Positions 63,230 through 64,000 of a DNA stretch of 64,000 nt are shown here, one piece after another. Within the stretch, counting starts at the first letter, position 1. Each line of letters begins with the position of its first letter. Both the position numbers and the translations under genes were made by a program. The notes under the pieces were generated by a model. It made no database searches and was not told where the DNA came from. It was given only the letters and a program-made list of their open reading frames with translations. Origin of the DNA: Prostheceraeus crozeri (lineage: Eukaryota > Platyhelminthes > Polycladida > Euryleptidae); contig CAJQUW010006798.1 of NCBI GenBank assembly GCA_907163375.1, forward strand, positions 62,001 to 126,000. Direction: 5' to 3'.

Positions 63230-64000
63230 TGTCCTGGCCTAATCGAGTTAATTCTTTAGCAGTTAAAACTGAGACAGAAGTCACTTATAAAAAGATTCAA
63301 TCTTTGAATGTTTCGAATAATGATGAATTGGATACAGTCCGCTCCAAAATGAAAGCCACTGCTATGACCCATGTCAAGCATAAACTCATGACTTACAAAA
63401 CTGTCAAGCGGCAACTGTCGAATTTACGGCACGCAATCTTGCGAAAGATAAAGATCTTTAAATGATGAAGTATTTATATTTTCAAAATGACAATCGATAT
63501 AAAATACAGAGAATGAAGGCATGATAATTCAAAAAAGTTACATATGTCAGATGGTAAGGTGATTTAAGTCATAGTTTACAAGAGAAGTTACGAAAAGGAA
63601 GAAAGTGTTCTTACGTCTGAGTGATCTACAAAGACAGGCACTAAAGTAGCTCGTATTTACTAAGCTAAATACGATAAAGGTAATGGTGTTTTCAATTTCG
63701 ACAAATCGTTTTACCTGGAAAAAATGTATTATCTGTTATGCATCTGGTAAATATTATCTGTTGCATCTGTAATCAACATCTGATATACATAATTTATATC
63801 AAATTTAAATGTTATAAACATCTTAGAATTTCTAATAGACATCCGTATATTGTAGCTATTATAGATCGCTTGAATCGCAAACTGCAAAAATTGAAAATTG
63901 ATGATGATATCACCTCGGAGCAATACAATAAAATGCGTAGTGTTGGGTCTCAACCAGCTCGTCTGTACAGCCTCCTGAAGGTTCATAGATCTTATGCTTC
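63230..64000 (+). pseudogene. Penelope-like element N-terminus and start of reverse transcriptase
   Basis: Plus strand: a helical N-terminal region (63230-63465), an NDKGN-x3-FNFDKSFYLEKM segment near 63670-63730, and KMRSVGSQPARLYSLLKVHR at the window end, which matches the conserved start of the Penelope-like reverse transcriptase (the 'YGLPKxH' block, degraded). Frameshifts are present. It continues beyond the window. Confidence 0.7.

Overview
This is eukaryotic DNA, most likely from a marine invertebrate animal. It is AT-rich and gene-poor. One host gene has clear GT/AG introns and a signal peptide. Copies of many animal transposon classes are nested in one another. Species assignment is not possible. 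The frequent short word taggcctac and the mix of Kolobok, Copia, Polinton, Penelope-like and CR1-like elements fit an echinoderm, hemichordate, mollusc or crustacean genome about equally well.

Left part (1-21035): a broken Ty3/Gypsy element on the minus strand (1-1641); a frameshifted MADF-domain gene (3137-3726); a CR1/Jockey-like LINE (about 6870-11500) split by a 1,974-bp terminal-inverted-repeat element (7340-9313, TCAT target duplication); a very young Copia-type LTR retrotransposon (12882-17615, TACAG duplication, nearly identical LTRs, readable primer-binding site); and a degraded mariner-like transposase (19901-20492).

Centre (21036-44068): a 23,033-bp Polinton/Maverick (adintovirus-like) element, the main content of the window. 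It has long terminal inverted repeats that start 5'-AG and a 6-bp target duplication with one mismatch (ACCGTT/ACCATT). Its genes include a protein-primed family B DNA polymerase, a chromodomain integrase, a packaging ATPase, an adenain-type protease, a major capsid protein, two short basic pX-like virion proteins, and two large paralogues carrying the L-x-G-x-WEVGV motif. Unusual extras are a TATA-binding-protein-like gene beside two PC4-like paralogues, a candidate DEDD exonuclease, three small Cys-rich/RING-like proteins, and a stand-alone paralogue of the domain that precedes the polymerase. Three TATA/initiator promoters with identical spacing drive what look like early genes. Three genes appear to begin as ATG|GTAAGT...AG|GCNTCN, so the start codon sits alone at the end of a leader exon. 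At least seven genes (two WEVGV paralogues, core protein, ATPase, second basic protein, 41,657 gene, second PC4-like gene) have ATGCAA(A/T) about 29-46 nt before the ATG, which suggests a second, late promoter class. The polymerase unit (an in-frame TAG and a -1 shift) and one WEVGV gene are interrupted, so this copy is either slightly decayed or uses recoding.

Right part (44069-64000): a 4,775-bp Kolobok-type THAP transposon (47332-52106, TTAA duplication) carries an antisense P2X7-ballast-domain gene inside its intron. It lies just upstream of the first coding exon of a host ENPP-type ectonucleotide phosphodiesterase (exons 52162-53017 and 54883-55059). That gene's intron holds a 5'-truncated LINE. 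Further right are several palindromic MITE-like repeats, a mariner-type element (61286-61877) and two Penelope-like fragments in opposite orientation at the window end.
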